Program-made: the position numbers and the translations under genes
Shown here: piece by piece, positions 39,068 to 49,366 of the stretch
Layout: every line of letters begins with the position of its first letter
Position numbering within the stretch: the stretch's first letter is position 1
NCBI RefSeq assembly: GCF_900324475.1
Contig: NZ_LT992502.1
Span: forward strand, 1,364,001 to 1,428,000
Reading direction: 5' to 3'
From: Enterobacter bugandensis
GTDB taxonomy: Bacteria > Pseudomonadota > Gammaproteobacteria > Enterobacterales > Enterobacteriaceae
Length of the DNA stretch: 64,000 bases
The notes under the pieces: generated by a model
Told to the model about the DNA's origin: nothing
The model's input: only the letters and a program-made list of their open reading frames with translations
Databases searched by the model: none

Positions 39068-39173
39068 AAAAATTTACTCTCCGTTTACTTTCCCCCATTC
39101 CAAACCATCTTCCCCGCGCGTATAGTAGCGAAGTTTAAAAGCTCTAACTTTTGTTGCATTACTGGGATGTAAA

Positions 39174-40267
<1,094 letters not shown>

Positions 40268-40270
40268 ACC

Positions 40271-40699
40271 ATGGCCAGATCGCGTGGACGAGGTCGTCGC
40301 GAGCTCAAGTCCGAAATCAATATCGTGCCACTGCTGGACGTTCTGCTGGTACTGCTGCTGATCTTCATGGCAACAGCGCCCATCATTACCCAGAGTGTGG
40401 AAGTCGATCTGCCGGATGCGACAGAATCACAGGCGGTGAGCACCAATGACGATCCTCCGGTCATCATTGAAGTTTCCGGCGTAGGGCAGTACAGCGTGGT
40501 GGTAGAGAAAGATCGTATGGATCAGCTGCCACCTGAGCAGGTTATTGCCGAAGCGCAGCGTCGCCTGGAGTCAAATCCGAAAACGGTCTTCTTAATCGGT
40601 GGCGCGAAAGACGTACCCTACGATGAAATTATTAAAGCGCTGAACTTGCTACATAGTGCGGGTGTTAAGTCTGTTGGCTTAATGACTCAACCTATTTGA
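40271..40699 (+). CDS. tolR: Tol-Pal system proton channel subunit TolR
   Basis: This 142-residue ExbD-family protein has a single N-terminal membrane helix with the essential aspartate (IVPLLDVLLVLLLIFM, Asp23 in E. coli) and a periplasmic domain. It completes the TolQR motor. Confidence 0.98.
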   Translation: MARSRGRGRRELKSEINIVPLLDVLLVLLLIFMATAPIITQSVEVDLPDATESQAVSTNDDPPVIIEVSGVGQYSVVVEKDRMDQLPPEQVIAEAQRRLESNPKTVFLIGGAKDVPYDEIIKALNLLHSAGVKSVGLMTQPI

Positions 40700-40727
40700 T
40701 CATCCGCGTAGTTTTTGGGAACCGATA

Positions 40728-41981
40728 GTGTCAAAGGCAACCGAACAGAACGACAAGCTTAAGCGAGCGATAATCGTCTCCGCAGTGCTGCACGTTATTC
40801 TTTTTGCAGCGCTGATCTGGAGTTCGTTCGACGAGCATATTGATGCATCAGCAGGCGGCGGTGGAGGGTCTTCCATTGACGCCGTAATGGTGGATCCCGG
40901 TGCGGTAGTGCAAAACTATAATCGCGAACAACAGCAGAAGGCGAGTGCCAAACGGGCTGAAGAGCAGCGTGAAAAACAGGCGCAACAGCAGGCGGAAGAG
41001 CTGCGTGAAAAGCAAGCCGCCGAGCAGGAGCGTTTGAAGCAGCTTGAGAAAGAACGTTTGCAGGCGCAGGAAGCCGCGAAAGCGCAGGCGGAACAGCAGA
41101 AGCAAGCCGAAGAGGCCGCGAAGAAAGCGCAGGAACAGCAAAAGCAGGCGGAAGAGGCGGCAGCAAAAGCCGCAGCGGATGCCAAAGCGCAGGCTGATGC
41201 CCAGGCAAAATTAGCGGCAGAAGCGGCGAAGAAAGCGGCTGCCGATGCCCAGAAGAAAGCTGAGGCCGAAGCCGCGAAGAAAGCCGCTGCGGATGCCCAG
41301 AAGAAAGCCGAAGCGGAAGCCGCGAAAAAAGCCGCTGCTGACGCACAGAAGAAAGCTGAAGCCGAAGCCGCGAAGAAAGCCGCTCAGGACGCAGAGAAGA
41401 AAGCGGCTGCCGAGGCTGCGAAGAAAGCCGCTGCGGCTGAGAAGGCTGCTGCCGAAAAAGCTGCCGCCGCTGAAAAAGCCGCTGCTGATAAAAAAGCTGC
41501 AGCTGAGAAGGCCGCTGCCGATAAGAAAGCCGCTGCTGAAAAAGCGGCTGCTAAAAAGGCTGCTGCCGCTGAAAAAGCCGCGGCCGCCGCAGGGGTTGAC
41601 GATCTGCTGGGGGATTTAAGCTCCGGTAAGAATGCACCGAAAACGGGCGGTGGTGCGAAAGGAAACAACGCAGCGCCGACCGGAAGTGGTAACACTAAGA
41701 GTAACGGTGCGACAGGGGCTGAAATCAACGGCTATGCCGCGCAGATTAAATCGGCGATTGAAAGCCGGTTCTACGATGCGTCTTCCTATGCCGGTAAAAC
41801 GTGTACGCTGCGTATAAAACTGGCTCCGGACGGCATGCTGCTTGATATTAAGTCTGAAGGTGGCGACCCGGCTTTATGTACTGCGGCTCTGGCTGCAGCG
41901 CGTCAGGCGAAGATGCCTAAACCGCCTTCTCAGGCAGTCTACGAAGTCTTCAAAAATGCGCCGCTGGACTTCAAACCTTAA
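40728..41981 (+). CDS. tolA: Tol-Pal envelope-spanning protein TolA
   Basis: This 417-residue protein has a membrane anchor (AIIVSAVLHVILFAALIWS, about 14-32), a glycine hinge, a long Ala/Lys/Glu-rich helical stalk (about 65-300) and a globular C-terminal domain (from about 335; CTLRIKLAPDG, cysteine pair). It transmits force from TolQR to TolB-Pal across the periplasm during division and is a colicin/phage receptor in E. coli. It starts with GTG. The stalk contains tandem repeats listed separately; small length differences from E. coli (421) lie there. Confidence 0.98.
   Translation: MSKATEQNDKLKRAIIVSAVLHVILFAALIWSSFDEHIDASAGGGGGSSIDAVMVDPGAVVQNYNREQQQKASAKRAEEQREKQAQQQAEELREKQAAEQERLKQLEKERLQAQEAAKAQAEQQKQAEEAAKKAQEQQKQAEEAAAKAAADAKAQADAQAKLAAEAAKKAAADAQKKAEAEAAKKAAADAQKKAEAEAAKKAAADAQKKAEAEAAKKAAQDAEKKAAAEAAKKAAAAEKAAAEKAAAAEKAAADKKAAAEKAAADKKAAAEKAAAKKAAAAEKAAAAAGVDDLLGDLSSGKNAPKTGGGAKGNNAAPTGSGNTKSNGATGAEINGYAAQIKSAIESRFYDASSYAGKTCTLRIKLAPDGMLLDIKSEGGDPALCTAALAAARQAKMPKPPSQAVYEVFKNAPLDFKP
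41217..41408 (+). repeat. Tandem 48-base repeat in the TolA stalk
   Basis: About four copies of a 16-residue unit AEAAKKAAADAQKKAE occur back to back; the last is degenerate. At DNA level the copies differ mainly at third codon positions. Such repeats allow the stalk length to change by slippage or recombination. Confidence 0.85.
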
Positions 41982-41987
41982 GTTACA

Positions 41988-42011
41988 TTTTCCCCGTGCA
42001 AACGGGGAAAA
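41988..42011 (+). terminator. Hairpin between tolA and tolB
   Basis: TTTTCCCCGT-GCAA-ACGGGGAAAA is a perfect ten-pair hairpin seven bases after tolA. No T run follows on the plus strand, so it may act as an mRNA stabiliser or partial terminator; tolB has a separate promoter in E. coli. Confidence 0.5.
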
Positions 42012-42115
42012 ATAGACCAGGTTTAGTCACAGGGTTCGGGTAGTTTTGTCTATTTGAGTTTGTTAACATTCTGCTAAATTATCGTGGGTAAGGTTACCCG
42101 GATAAGGGAGATATG

Positions 42116-43408
42116 ATGAAGCAGGCATTACGTGTAGCATTTAGTTTTTTAATGCTGTGGGCAGCAGTCCTGCACGCAGAAGTACGTATCGAGATCACCC
42201 AGGGGGTGGACTCGGCACGCCCAATCGGTGTTGTTCCGTTCCAGTGGGCCGGTCCTGGCGCTGCACCTGAAGATGCCGGTGGCATCGTGGCGGCTGACCT
42301 GCGTAACAGCGGTAAATTCAACCCGTTAGATCGTTCTCGTCTGCCGCAGCAGCCGGGCAGTGCGCAGGAAGTCCAGCCTGCTGCATGGTCTGCGCTGGGT
42401 ATCGATGCCGTGGTGGTGGGGCAGGTTACGCCTAACCCGGACGGTTCTTACAACGTGGCCTGGCAGCTGGTAGATACCGGCGGTGCACCGGGTACCGTTC
42501 TGGCACAGAACTCTTACAAGGTCACTAAACAGTACCTGCGCTACGCGGCACACGCGGCCAGCGACGCGGTATTCGAAAAGCTGACCGGTATTAAAGGTGC
42601 GTTCCGTACCCGTATCGCATATGTGGTACAGACCAACGGCGGTCAGTTCCCGTACGAGCTGCGCGTCTCTGACTACGACGGTTACAACCAGTTCCTGGTG
42701 AAACGCTCTTCACAGCCGCTAATGTCTCCAGCCTGGTCTCCGGACGGGTCTAAGCTGGCCTACGTGACCTTCGAAAGTGGTCGTTCTGCGCTGGTTATCC
42801 AGACGCTGGCTAACGGTGCGGTGCGTCAGGTAGCGTCGTTCCCACGTCACAACGGTGCGCCTTCCTTCTCTCCAGATGGGTCTAAACTGGCGTTTGCGCT
42901 TTCTAAAACCGGTAGCCTGAATCTGTACGTGATGGACATTGGCTCTGGCCAGATCCGTCAGGTGACCGACGGTCGCAGCAACAATACTGAACCATCATGG
43001 TTCCCGGACAGCCAAAACCTGGCATTTACCTCTGACCAGGCAGGCCGTCCACAAATCTATAAAGTGAACATTAACGGCGGTGCTCCGCAGCGTATCACCT
43101 GGGAAGGCTCTCAGAACCAGAACGCAGACGTGAGCAGCGACGGTAAATTCATGGTAATGGTCAGCTCCAACGGTGGGCAGCAGCACATTGCCAAACAAGA
43201 TCTGGTAGCGGGTGGCGTTCAAGTTCTGTCGTCAACGTTCCTGGATGAAACGCCAAGTCTGGCACCTAACGGCACTATGGTAATCTACAGCTCTTCTCAG
43301 GGGATGGGATCTGTGCTGAATCTGGTTTCTACAGATGGGCGTTTCAAAGCGCGTATTCCGGCCACTGATGGACAGGTAAAATCACCTGCCTGGTCGCCGT
43401 ATCTGTAA
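42116..43408 (+). CDS. tolB: Tol-Pal system periplasmic beta-propeller TolB
   Basis: This 430-residue protein has a cleavable signal peptide ([21 protein letters not shown], cut before EVRIEI), an N-terminal domain and a six-bladed propeller with repeated [12 protein letters not shown] motifs. It binds Pal and TolA. Two adjacent ATG codons exist (42113, 42116); the second matches the E. coli start. Confidence 0.98.
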   Translation: MKQALRVAFSFLMLWAAVLHAEVRIEITQGVDSARPIGVVPFQWAGPGAAPEDAGGIVAADLRNSGKFNPLDRSRLPQQPGSAQEVQPAAWSALGIDAVVVGQVTPNPDGSYNVAWQLVDTGGAPGTVLAQNSYKVTKQYLRYAAHAASDAVFEKLTGIKGAFRTRIAYVVQTNGGQFPYELRVSDYDGYNQFLVKRSSQPLMSPAWSPDGSKLAYVTFESGRSALVIQTLANGAVRQVASFPRHNGAPSFSPDGSKLAFALSKTGSLNLYVMDIGSGQIRQVTDGRSNNTEPSWFPDSQNLAFTSDQAGRPQIYKVNINGGAPQRITWEGSQNQNADVSSDGKFMVMVSSNGGQQHIAKQDLVAGGVQVLSSTFLDETPSLAPNGTMVIYSSSQGMGSVLNLVSTDGRFKARIPATDGQVKSPAWSPYL

Positions 43409-43419
43409 ATAATAATTAA

Positions 43420-43965
<546 letters not shown>

Positions 43966-43974
43966 GAGAATTGC

Positions 43975-44769
43975 ATGAGCAGTAACTTCAGACATCATCT
44001 GTTGAGTCTGTCGTTACTGGTTGGAATAGCGGCCCCCTGGGCCGCTTTTGCTCAGGCACCAATCAGTAGTGTCGGCTCAGGCTCGGTAGAAGACCGGGTC
44101 ACTCAGCTCGAGCGTATTTCTAACGCTCACAGTCAGCTTTTAACCCAACTCCAGCAGCAACTTTCCGATAACCAAAACGATATTGACTCTCTCCGTGGTC
44201 AGATTCAGGAAAGTCAGTATCAGCTTAACCAGGTTGTGGAACGTCAGAAGCAAATTTTATTGCAGATAGATAGCCTCAGCAGCGGCGGTGCAGCAGCACA
44301 ACCCGCAGCGGGCGATCAAAGCGGCGCGGCAACCTCAGCGCCTGCGCCGTCTGCTGATGCTTCAGCCTCAACAGGAGCGCCTGTACAGAGCGGTGACGCG
44401 AATACGGATTACAATGCGGCCATTGCCCTGGTGCAGGATAAATCTCGTCAGGATGACGCGCTCGCTGCGTTTCAGAACTTTATCAAGAAATACCCTGACT
44501 CAACCTATCAGCCAAATGCGAATTACTGGCTCGGTCAGTTGAATTACAACAAGGGTAAAAAGGACGATGCGGCGTTTTATTTTGCCTCCGTGGTAAAAAA
44601 TTACCCGAAATCGCCGAAAGCGCCAGATGCGATGTTTAAGGTTGGCGTGATCATGCAGGACAAAGGCGACACGGCGAAAGCCAAAGCGGTTTATCAGCAG
44701 GTGGTCGCAAAATTCCCGGGCACCGAAGGTGCTAAGCAGGCGCAAAAACGCCTGAATTCGATGGGATGA
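43975..44769 (+). CDS. cpoB: Cell division coordinator CpoB
   Basis: This 264-residue periplasmic protein (formerly YbgF) has a signal peptide ending AAFA, an N-terminal trimerising coiled coil rich in Gln/Leu (about 40-100), an Ala/Ser/Pro linker, and C-terminal TPR repeats (DYNAAIALV, ANYWLGQLNYNKGKKDDAAFYF). In E. coli it links PBP1B-LpoB activity to Tol energy at septation. It is the last gene of the tol-pal cluster. Confidence 0.97.
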   Translation: MSSNFRHHLLSLSLLVGIAAPWAAFAQAPISSVGSGSVEDRVTQLERISNAHSQLLTQLQQQLSDNQNDIDSLRGQIQESQYQLNQVVERQKQILLQIDSLSSGGAAAQPAAGDQSGAATSAPAPSADASASTGAPVQSGDANTDYNAAIALVQDKSRQDDALAAFQNFIKKYPDSTYQPNANYWLGQLNYNKGKKDDAAFYFASVVKNYPKSPKAPDAMFKVGVIMQDKGDTAKAKAVYQQVVAKFPGTEGAKQAQKRLNSMG

Positions 44770-44778
44770 TTATCGCAT

Positions 44779-44804
44779 GACCAGAAATCGCGTTATTTCT
44801 GGTC
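44779..44804 (+). terminator. Hairpin after cpoB
   Basis: GACCAGAAAT-CGCGTT-ATTTCTGGTC forms a perfect ten-pair stem ten bases after the cpoB stop. It lacks a T run, so it is either a transcript-end stabiliser or a weak terminator. Confidence 0.5.
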
Positions 44805-44852
44805 GTGCAGCATGATTACTAAGCAGTTAAGTGATCTTCATCGAAATTTTTG

Positions 44853-44880
44853 TTGCGCAGAATTCTTAAATCAGTAATAT
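44853..44880 (+). promoter_or_regulatory. Promoter of the tRNA cluster
   Basis: TTGCGC and TAATAT are separated by 16 bases and followed by a GC-rich stretch (GCCGCCG), the discriminator type found at stringently controlled stable-RNA promoters. The first tRNA begins about 50 bases further on. Confidence 0.65.
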
Positions 44881-44930
44881 ATGCCGCCGTTGCCACGGGA
44901 TATCAAACAACGTGAAAGCAGCATAAAAGT

Positions 44931-45006
44931 GGGTCGTTAGCTCAGTTGGTAGAGCAGTTGACTTTTAATCAATTGGTCGCAGGTTCGAATCCTGCACGAC
45001 CCACCA
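44931..45006 (+). tRNA. lysT: tRNA-Lys (UUU)
   Basis: This 76-base cloverleaf has an encoded CCA end. The anticodon TTT lies in GACTTTTAATC, the T arm is GCAGGTTCGAATCCTGC, and the acceptor stem pairs GGGTCGT with ACGACCC. Confidence 0.98.
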
Positions 45007-45060
45007 ATAAGTCAGGTGGAATTAGTAGTAAAACGTGAAGGATAACGTTGCGTCAGCAAC

Positions 45061-45106
45061 GGCCCGTAGGGCGAGGCGAAGCCGAGTCATCCTGCACGAC
45101 CCACCA
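45061..45106 (+). repeat. tRNA-Lys 3' fragment with flank, copy 1
   Basis: GGCCCGTAGGGCGAGGCGAA and GCCGAGTC lead into ATCCTGCACGACCCACCA, the last 18 bases of tRNA-Lys including CCA, without any 5' half. The same arrangement recurs at 45624-45667. It recalls the tRNA-tail repeats in the E. coli tyrT operon. Confidence 0.85.
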
Positions 45107-45133
45107 CTTAACGCAGTTCCGGCAGTACAGAGT

Positions 45134-45209
45134 GGGTGATTAGCTCAGTTGGTAGAGCATCTCCTTTACACGGAGGGGGTCGGCGGTTCGAGCCCGTCAT
45201 CACCCACCA
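45134..45209 (+). tRNA. valT: tRNA-Val (UAC)
   Basis: This 76-base tRNA has anticodon TAC in CTCCTTTACACGGAG, acceptor stem GGGTGAT/ATCACCC and an encoded CCA. Confidence 0.98.
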
Positions 45210-45212
45210 CTC

Positions 45213-45288
45213 GGGTCGTTAGCTCAGTTGGTAGAGCAGTTGACTTTTAATCAATTGGTCGCAGGTTCGAATCCTGCACGACCCACCA
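45213..45288 (+). tRNA. lysW: tRNA-Lys (UUU)
   Basis: The sequence is identical to the lysT tRNA over 76 bases, including CCA. It lies three bases after tRNA-Val, in the same order as lysT-valT-lysW of E. coli. Confidence 0.98.
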
Positions 45289-45329
45289 ATTTTATTGGTG
45301 CCGAGTGATAATTCAGGCAACACCCGAAT

Positions 45330-45405
45330 GGGTCGTTAGCTCAGTTGGTAGAGCAGTTGACTTTTAATCAATTGGTCGCAGGTTCGAATCCTGCACGACC
45401 CACCA
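45330..45405 (+). tRNA. tRNA-Lys (UUU)
   Basis: A third identical tRNA-Lys copy, with a 41-base spacer before it. It corresponds to one of lysY, lysZ or lysQ of E. coli; which one cannot be decided. Confidence 0.98.
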
Positions 45406-45436
45406 GCCTGAATAAATTTGCAGTACATCCCGCAAG

Positions 45437-45512
45437 GGGTCGTTAGCTCAGTTGGTAGAGCAGTTGACTTTTAATCAATTGGTCGCAGGTTCGAATCCTG
45501 CACGACCCACCA
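45437..45512 (+). tRNA. tRNA-Lys (UUU)
   Basis: A fourth identical tRNA-Lys copy, the last in the cluster. An intrinsic terminator begins five bases after its CCA. Confidence 0.98.
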
Positions 45513-45516
45513 ATGT

Positions 45517-45543
45517 AAAAAAGCGCCCTAAAGGCGCTTTTTT
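45517..45543 (+). terminator. Terminator of the tRNA cluster
   Basis: AAAAAAGCGCC-CTAAA-GGCGCTTTTTT forms an 11-pair stem ending in a T run. Confidence 0.95.
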
Positions 45544-45561
45544 GCTATCTGCGATCTGGAT

Positions 45562-45585
45562 GATTCGAACCTGCAGCAGGTTCGA
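45562..45585. repeat. Inverted copies of the tRNA-Lys T arm
   Basis: GATTCGAACCTGC (45562-45574) is the exact reverse complement of 13 bases of the tRNA-Lys T arm. It is followed after one base by GCAGGTTCGA in the sense direction. The two make a perfect ten-pair palindrome between the two terminators. Confidence 0.7.
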
Positions 45586-45623
45586 GCCGAACGTAGTGAG
45601 GCACCGGAGCCGTTTACGGCGAC

Positions 45624-45667
45624 GGCCCGAAGGGCGAGCGAAGCGAGTCATCCTGCACGACCCACCA
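45624..45667 (+). repeat. tRNA-Lys 3' fragment with flank, copy 2
   Basis: GGCCCGAAGGGCGAGCGAAG and CGAGTC are followed by ATCCTGCACGACCCACCA, closely matching the fragment at 45061-45106. It is followed by a copy of the cluster terminator. Confidence 0.85.
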
Positions 45668-45673
45668 GTGTAG

Positions 45674-45696
45674 AAAGGCGCCCTAAAGGCGCCTTT
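45674..45696 (+). terminator. Duplicated terminator downstream of the tRNA cluster
   Basis: AAAGGCGCC-CTAAA-GGCGCCTTTTT and the following GCTATCTG closely repeat the terminator at 45517-45543 and its flank, so the tRNA tail plus terminator has been duplicated as a block. Confidence 0.9.
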
Positions 45697-45767
45697 TTGC
45701 TATCTGCCGTACAACAAATGCTTCGCCCATCTATTCCCGGTGACTTTTCACTCCAGATTCGCTATCT

Positions 45768-45785
45768 TGTTTAGTATATAAAACA
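45768..45785 (+). promoter_or_regulatory. NadR operator upstream of nadA
   Basis: TGTTTA-GTATAT-AAAACA matches the NadR consensus TGTTTA-N6-TAAACA at all but one half-site position. It lies about 75 bases before nadA. NadR represses nadA-pnuC when NAD is plentiful. Confidence 0.75.
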
Positions 45786-45858
45786 CAATTGCCCTGCGTT
45801 TTGCTTTGTCAGGCAAAAGAAAGGCAATATTGTTAAGCCAGTAAAACGAGAAGCCATA

Positions 45859-46902
45859 ATGAGCGTGATGTTCGATCCTGAAGCCGCAATCTATCCGTTT
45901 CCGCCAAAGCCTGTGCCATTAAGCCAGGATGAAAAACAATTCTACCGCGAGAAGATCAAACGGCTTCTCAAAGAGCGCGATGCGGTGATGGTGGCCCATT
46001 ACTACACCGATCCGGAAATCCAGCAGCTGGCGGAAGAGACCGGGGGCTGTATTTCTGATTCACTGGAGATGGCCCGCTTCGGTGCAAAACATCCCGCTTC
46101 CACGCTGCTGGTTGCAGGCGTGCGTTTTATGGGCGAAACGGCAAAGATCCTCAGCCCGGAAAAAACCATTCTGATGCCGACGCTCAATGCGGAGTGTTCG
46201 CTTGATCTCGGCTGCCCGATTGACGAATTCAACGCCTTCTGCGACGCCCATCCTGACCGGACCGTGGTCGTTTACGCCAACACCTCTGCGGCGGTAAAAG
46301 CGCGCGCAGACTGGGTGGTCACGTCGAGCATCGCCGTTGAGCTGATTGAGCATCTGGACAGCCTGGGTGAGAAAATTATCTGGGCCCCGGACCGCCATCT
46401 TGGCAATTACGTTCAGAAGCAGACCGGCGCTGACGTTCTCTGCTGGCAGGGCGCCTGCATTGTGCACGACGAATTCAAGACCCAGGCGCTGTCCCGTATG
46501 AAGGCGCTTTATCCTGACGCGGCCATTCTTGTGCACCCTGAATCACCGCAGTCGATTGTTGATATGGCCGATGCGGTTGGCTCAACCAGCCAGCTTATCA
46601 ACGCGGCCAGGACGCTGCCGCACAAGCAGCTCATCGTCGCGACCGATCGCGGTATCTTCTATAAGATGCAGCAGGCCGTACCGGAGAAAGAGCTGCTGGA
46701 AGCACCAACGGCAGGTGAGGGCGCGACGTGCCGCAGCTGCGCGCATTGCCCGTGGATGGCGATGAACGGCCTGAAGGCCATTGCCGAAGGGCTCGAGACA
46801 GGCGGTGCAGCGCATGAAATTCATGTGGATGCCGCTCTGCGTGAAGGTGCGTTAATTCCGCTTAACCGCATGCTGGATTTTGCGGCTACACTACGTACTT
46901 AA
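45859..46902 (+). CDS. nadA: Quinolinate synthase
   Basis: This 347-residue iron-sulfur enzyme condenses iminoaspartate with dihydroxyacetone phosphate to quinolinate for NAD synthesis. The [4Fe-4S] ligand cysteines are recognisable in [10 protein letters not shown] (about 113), [12 protein letters not shown] (about 200) and the [10 protein letters not shown] segment (about 291-297). The [12 protein letters not shown] motif near residue 45 is typical. It precedes pnuC by 23 bases in a probable operon. Confidence 0.98.
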   Translation: MSVMFDPEAAIYPFPPKPVPLSQDEKQFYREKIKRLLKERDAVMVAHYYTDPEIQQLAEETGGCISDSLEMARFGAKHPASTLLVAGVRFMGETAKILSPEKTILMPTLNAECSLDLGCPIDEFNAFCDAHPDRTVVVYANTSAAVKARADWVVTSSIAVELIEHLDSLGEKIIWAPDRHLGNYVQKQTGADVLCWQGACIVHDEFKTQALSRMKALYPDAAILVHPESPQSIVDMADAVGSTSQLINAARTLPHKQLIVATDRGIFYKMQQAVPEKELLEAPTAGEGATCRSCAHCPWMAMNGLKAIAEGLETGGAAHEIHVDAALREGALIPLNRMLDFAATLRT

Positions 46903-46925
46903 TTCAAAAACGCCCTGGGGAAAAG

Positions 46926-47645
46926 ATGGATTTTTTTAGCACGCAAAACATTCTGGTTCATATACCGATTGGTGCAGGTGGCTATGACCTGTCATGGATT
47001 GAAGCCGTAGGCACGCTGGCGGGGTTGCTGTGTATCTGGCTGGCAAGCCTGGAGAAGATCAGCAACTACGCGTTCGGGCTGATTAACGTCACGCTGTTTG
47101 CGATTATCTTCTTCCAGATCCAGCTGTACGCCAGCCTGCTTTTACAGCTGTTTTTCTTCGCTGCCAATATTTACGGCTGGTACGCCTGGTCCCGGCAGAA
47201 CAGCCAGCAGGAGGCTGAGCTGCAGATCCGCTGGCTGCCCTTACCGAAAGCCATCGCCTGGTTTGTCGCCTGCGTCGTCGCAATTGGTTTGATGACCGTC
47301 TACATCAACCCGGTGTTTGCGTTCCTGACCCGCGTTGCCGTTTCGGTCATGTACGCTATTGGCCTCAACGTGACGATGCCGGAGCTTCAGCCGGATGCCT
47401 TCCCGTTCTGGGATTCCTGCATGATGGTGCTGTCGATCGCGGCGATGGTGCTGATGACCCGTAAATACGTTGAGAACTGGCTGCTGTGGGTCATCATCAA
47501 CGTCATCAGCGTGGTGATTTTTGCCCTTCAGGGCGTCTATGCCATGTCGCTGGAGTATCTGCTGCTGACCTTCATTGCCCTGAACGGCAGCCGGATGTGG
47601 ATCAAGAGCGCGCGTGAGCGTGGCTCACACGCGCTTTCAAGCTAG
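46926..47645 (+). CDS. pnuC: Nicotinamide riboside transporter PnuC
   Basis: This 239-residue inner-membrane protein has seven hydrophobic segments and the substrate-site motif NIYGWYAW near residue 77. It imports nicotinamide riboside, which is trapped by the NadR kinase. Its stop codon overlaps the stop of the convergent zitB at a CTAG sequence. Confidence 0.97.
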   Translation: MDFFSTQNILVHIPIGAGGYDLSWIEAVGTLAGLLCIWLASLEKISNYAFGLINVTLFAIIFFQIQLYASLLLQLFFFAANIYGWYAWSRQNSQQEAELQIRWLPLPKAIAWFVACVVAIGLMTVYINPVFAFLTRVAVSVMYAIGLNVTMPELQPDAFPFWDSCMMVLSIAAMVLMTRKYVENWLLWVIINVISVVIFALQGVYAMSLEYLLLTFIALNGSRMWIKSARERGSHALSS

Positions 47646-48577
47646 TGGTGATGATGTGAATGGTCGGGCTGCGTCTCGTTAAGGTGGCAGTCCGGCCCGC
47701 TACAGGGCTGATACTCCATCTGGATGGTGGCGTGACCAATCTCATAGTGATGTTCAAGAAAGTGCTGGATGCGTTCAAGCAGCGCGTCGTGGTCGTGGGG
47801 CGGGATGACCTGCACGTGCAGCGTCATGACCGGCTTCTCGCCTACCAGCCAGACGTGCACGTGATGAACGTTACGCACTTCCGGGACAGTACGGCGCAGG
47901 TTTCGTTTCAGCTCGTCGATGTCCATTGATGCCGGCGCCCCTTCCAGCAGTTCATTGACGCTCTCCTTCAGTAGCCGCCAGGCGCTGCGCAAGACCAGAC
48001 ACGATACCAGCACGGAGAGAATGGGGTCGACAGGCGTCCAGCCGGTATAGAGGATCACCAGCGCGGCGACAATCGCCCCGACTGAGCCGAGCAAATCCCC
48101 CAGCACATGCAGAGCCGCAGCGCGAACGTTGAGGTTCTTTTCCCCGCTGCCGCGATGCAAAATCCAGAACGCCAGAATATTTGCCAGCAACCCCGCCACG
48201 GCAATCACCATCATTGTCGTCCCGGCGATGGGCTGCGGGTGCCTGAAACGCTGTACGGCCTCCCAGACGATTAGAACAGTAATAACCACCAGCGCGATGG
48301 CGTTAACAAACGCGGCAAGGGTGGTCAGCCTCAGCCAGCCGAAGGTATGACGCGCGTTGGGCGGGCGGCGAGCAAACTGCACCGCCAGCAGGGCGAAAAG
48401 CAGCGCTGCGGCATCGGTCAGCATATGTCCGGCATCAGCCAGCAGCGCCAGCGAGCCGGAAACCAGGCCGCCAATGACCTCGATAACCATAAACGTGGCC
48501 GTAACGCCAAAGGCCAGCATAAGTCGTTTTGCATTGTCGTTGCCGGGAGAAGATGGGTGTGAGTGGGTGTGCGCCAT
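47642..48577 (-). CDS. zitB: Zinc efflux protein ZitB (cation diffusion facilitator)
   Basis: This 311-residue CDF-family exporter (E. coli 313) has His-rich ends ([12 protein letters not shown] and DHSHHHH), metal-site motifs [15 protein letters not shown] in helix 2 and [13 protein letters not shown] in helix 5, and a C-terminal cytoplasmic domain ([14 protein letters not shown]). It expels Zn2+ by proton antiport. It converges on pnuC with a four-base overlap. Confidence 0.97.
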   Translation of the reverse strand: MAHTHSHPSSPGNDNAKRLMLAFGVTATFMVIEVIGGLVSGSLALLADAGHMLTDAAALLFALLAVQFARRPPNARHTFGWLRLTTLAAFVNAIALVVITVLIVWEAVQRFRHPQPIAGTTMMVIAVAGLLANILAFWILHRGSGEKNLNVRAAALHVLGDLLGSVGAIVAALVILYTGWTPVDPILSVLVSCLVLRSAWRLLKESVNELLEGAPASMDIDELKRNLRRTVPEVRNVHHVHVWLVGEKPVMTLHVQVIPPHDHDALLERIQHFLEHHYEIGHATIQMEYQPCSGPDCHLNETQPDHSHHHH

Positions 48578-48638
48578 GTCTGCTTTCCTGATTCGTTATT
48601 ATTTTAGTGTAGCGTTTTTAACAGGTTACTCCAAAAAG

Positions 48639-48662
48639 AAAGGAGAGCCTGGGCTCTCCTTT
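48639..48662 (-). terminator. Terminator-like hairpin after ybgS
   Basis: AAAGGAGAGCC / GGCTCTCCTTT has a very short loop. On the minus strand it follows ybgS by about 20 bases and runs into TTTCTTTTTGG, so it may end ybgS transcripts. Confidence 0.75.
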
Positions 48663-48682
48663 CGCATTTGAAGCATCAAGAA

Positions 48683-49063
48683 TTACTGGGTTGTGCCATC
48701 AGTTTTGGTATTGGCGTCGTTACCCACTTTGTCGTTCGGATCGGGACATTTGCCGTCCTTGCACATCGAGTTCTTATGAACCTCATCCGAGCTCATGTTG
48801 TCATGATTCATGGTGTCGGAAGCACTACCGTTCGGATGCAGCATGGTACCGCCGGTATTGGTATTGCCGGTATTGATTTGGCTGTTATCGACATTATTCG
48901 GGGCGATATTCTGTTTCGCATCAGGCGCAACCTGGCCTGCCGCTGCTGCCGCATTGGCATCACCGTTGCTGTCTGAAGCCCCCGTTTCTGCGGCCAGGAC
49001 GCTGCCGCTGGCAAGGGTGAGTGTGGCAGTCAGGAAGAGGGTGGTCAGTTTTGTCATTTTCAT
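48683..49063 (-). CDS. ybgS: YbgS, small secreted protein of unknown function
   Basis: This 126-residue protein, the same length as E. coli YbgS, has a signal peptide [20 protein letters not shown] ending in VLAA and a low-complexity Asn/Asp/Thr/Gly-rich mature part with two cysteines ([10 protein letters not shown]). It is predicted to be periplasmic. The role is unknown. The start at 49063 follows a GGAGCACC ribosome-binding region; an upstream in-frame ATG would spoil the signal peptide. Confidence 0.9.
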   Translation of the reverse strand: MKMTKLTTLFLTATLTLASGSVLAAETGASDSNGDANAAAAAGQVAPDAKQNIAPNNVDNSQINTGNTNTGGTMLHPNGSASDTMNHDNMSSDEVHKNSMCKDGKCPDPNDKVGNDANTKTDGTTQ

Positions 49064-49278
49064 GATGGTGCTCCTGTTCTTGTCGTTACGCTGGATAACA
49101 TTCTCCAACAGTGCATCTTTTTATAGGCGAAAGATTCCGCCTTACGGACTTACGCCAGTAGGGAATCGCGTTTAAGCGTTTAAAAATGGTTGTTACAGTT
49201 AAAAAGCTTAGGTTAGATCTCATTTTTCGCTATTTTGTGGCGATTTTTAGGCGAATTCCAGGAATTATCTGCGTGAAG

Positions 49279-49296
49279 TGTAAAACCGTGTTTACA
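49279..49296 (+). promoter_or_regulatory. TyrR box of aroG
   Basis: TGTAAA-ACCGTG-TTTACA is a perfect match to the strong TyrR box TGTAAA-N6-TTTACA. It overlaps the -35 element of the predicted aroG promoter, as expected for repression with phenylalanine. Confidence 0.93.
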
Positions 49297-49319
49297 CTTC
49301 CTGGTCGACAAGATAGATT
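49291..49319 (+). promoter_or_regulatory. aroG promoter
   Basis: TTTACA and TAGATT are separated by 17 bases; the -35 element is the second half of the TyrR box. Predicted start near 49327, about 40 bases before the ATG. Confidence 0.7.
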
Positions 49320-49366
49320 GAAAGGATTGCTTTCATTACTAAAGATATGGCAGAGCTGGAAAGAAG

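Noticed and set aside
41217..41408. CRISPR-like regular repeats
   Set aside because: The repeats are in-frame codons of the TolA stalk, without spacers.
44931..45700. Attachment site for an integrated element at the tRNA cluster
   Set aside because: The tRNA tails suggest possible att-like repeats, but no integrase or foreign genes lie between or beside them.
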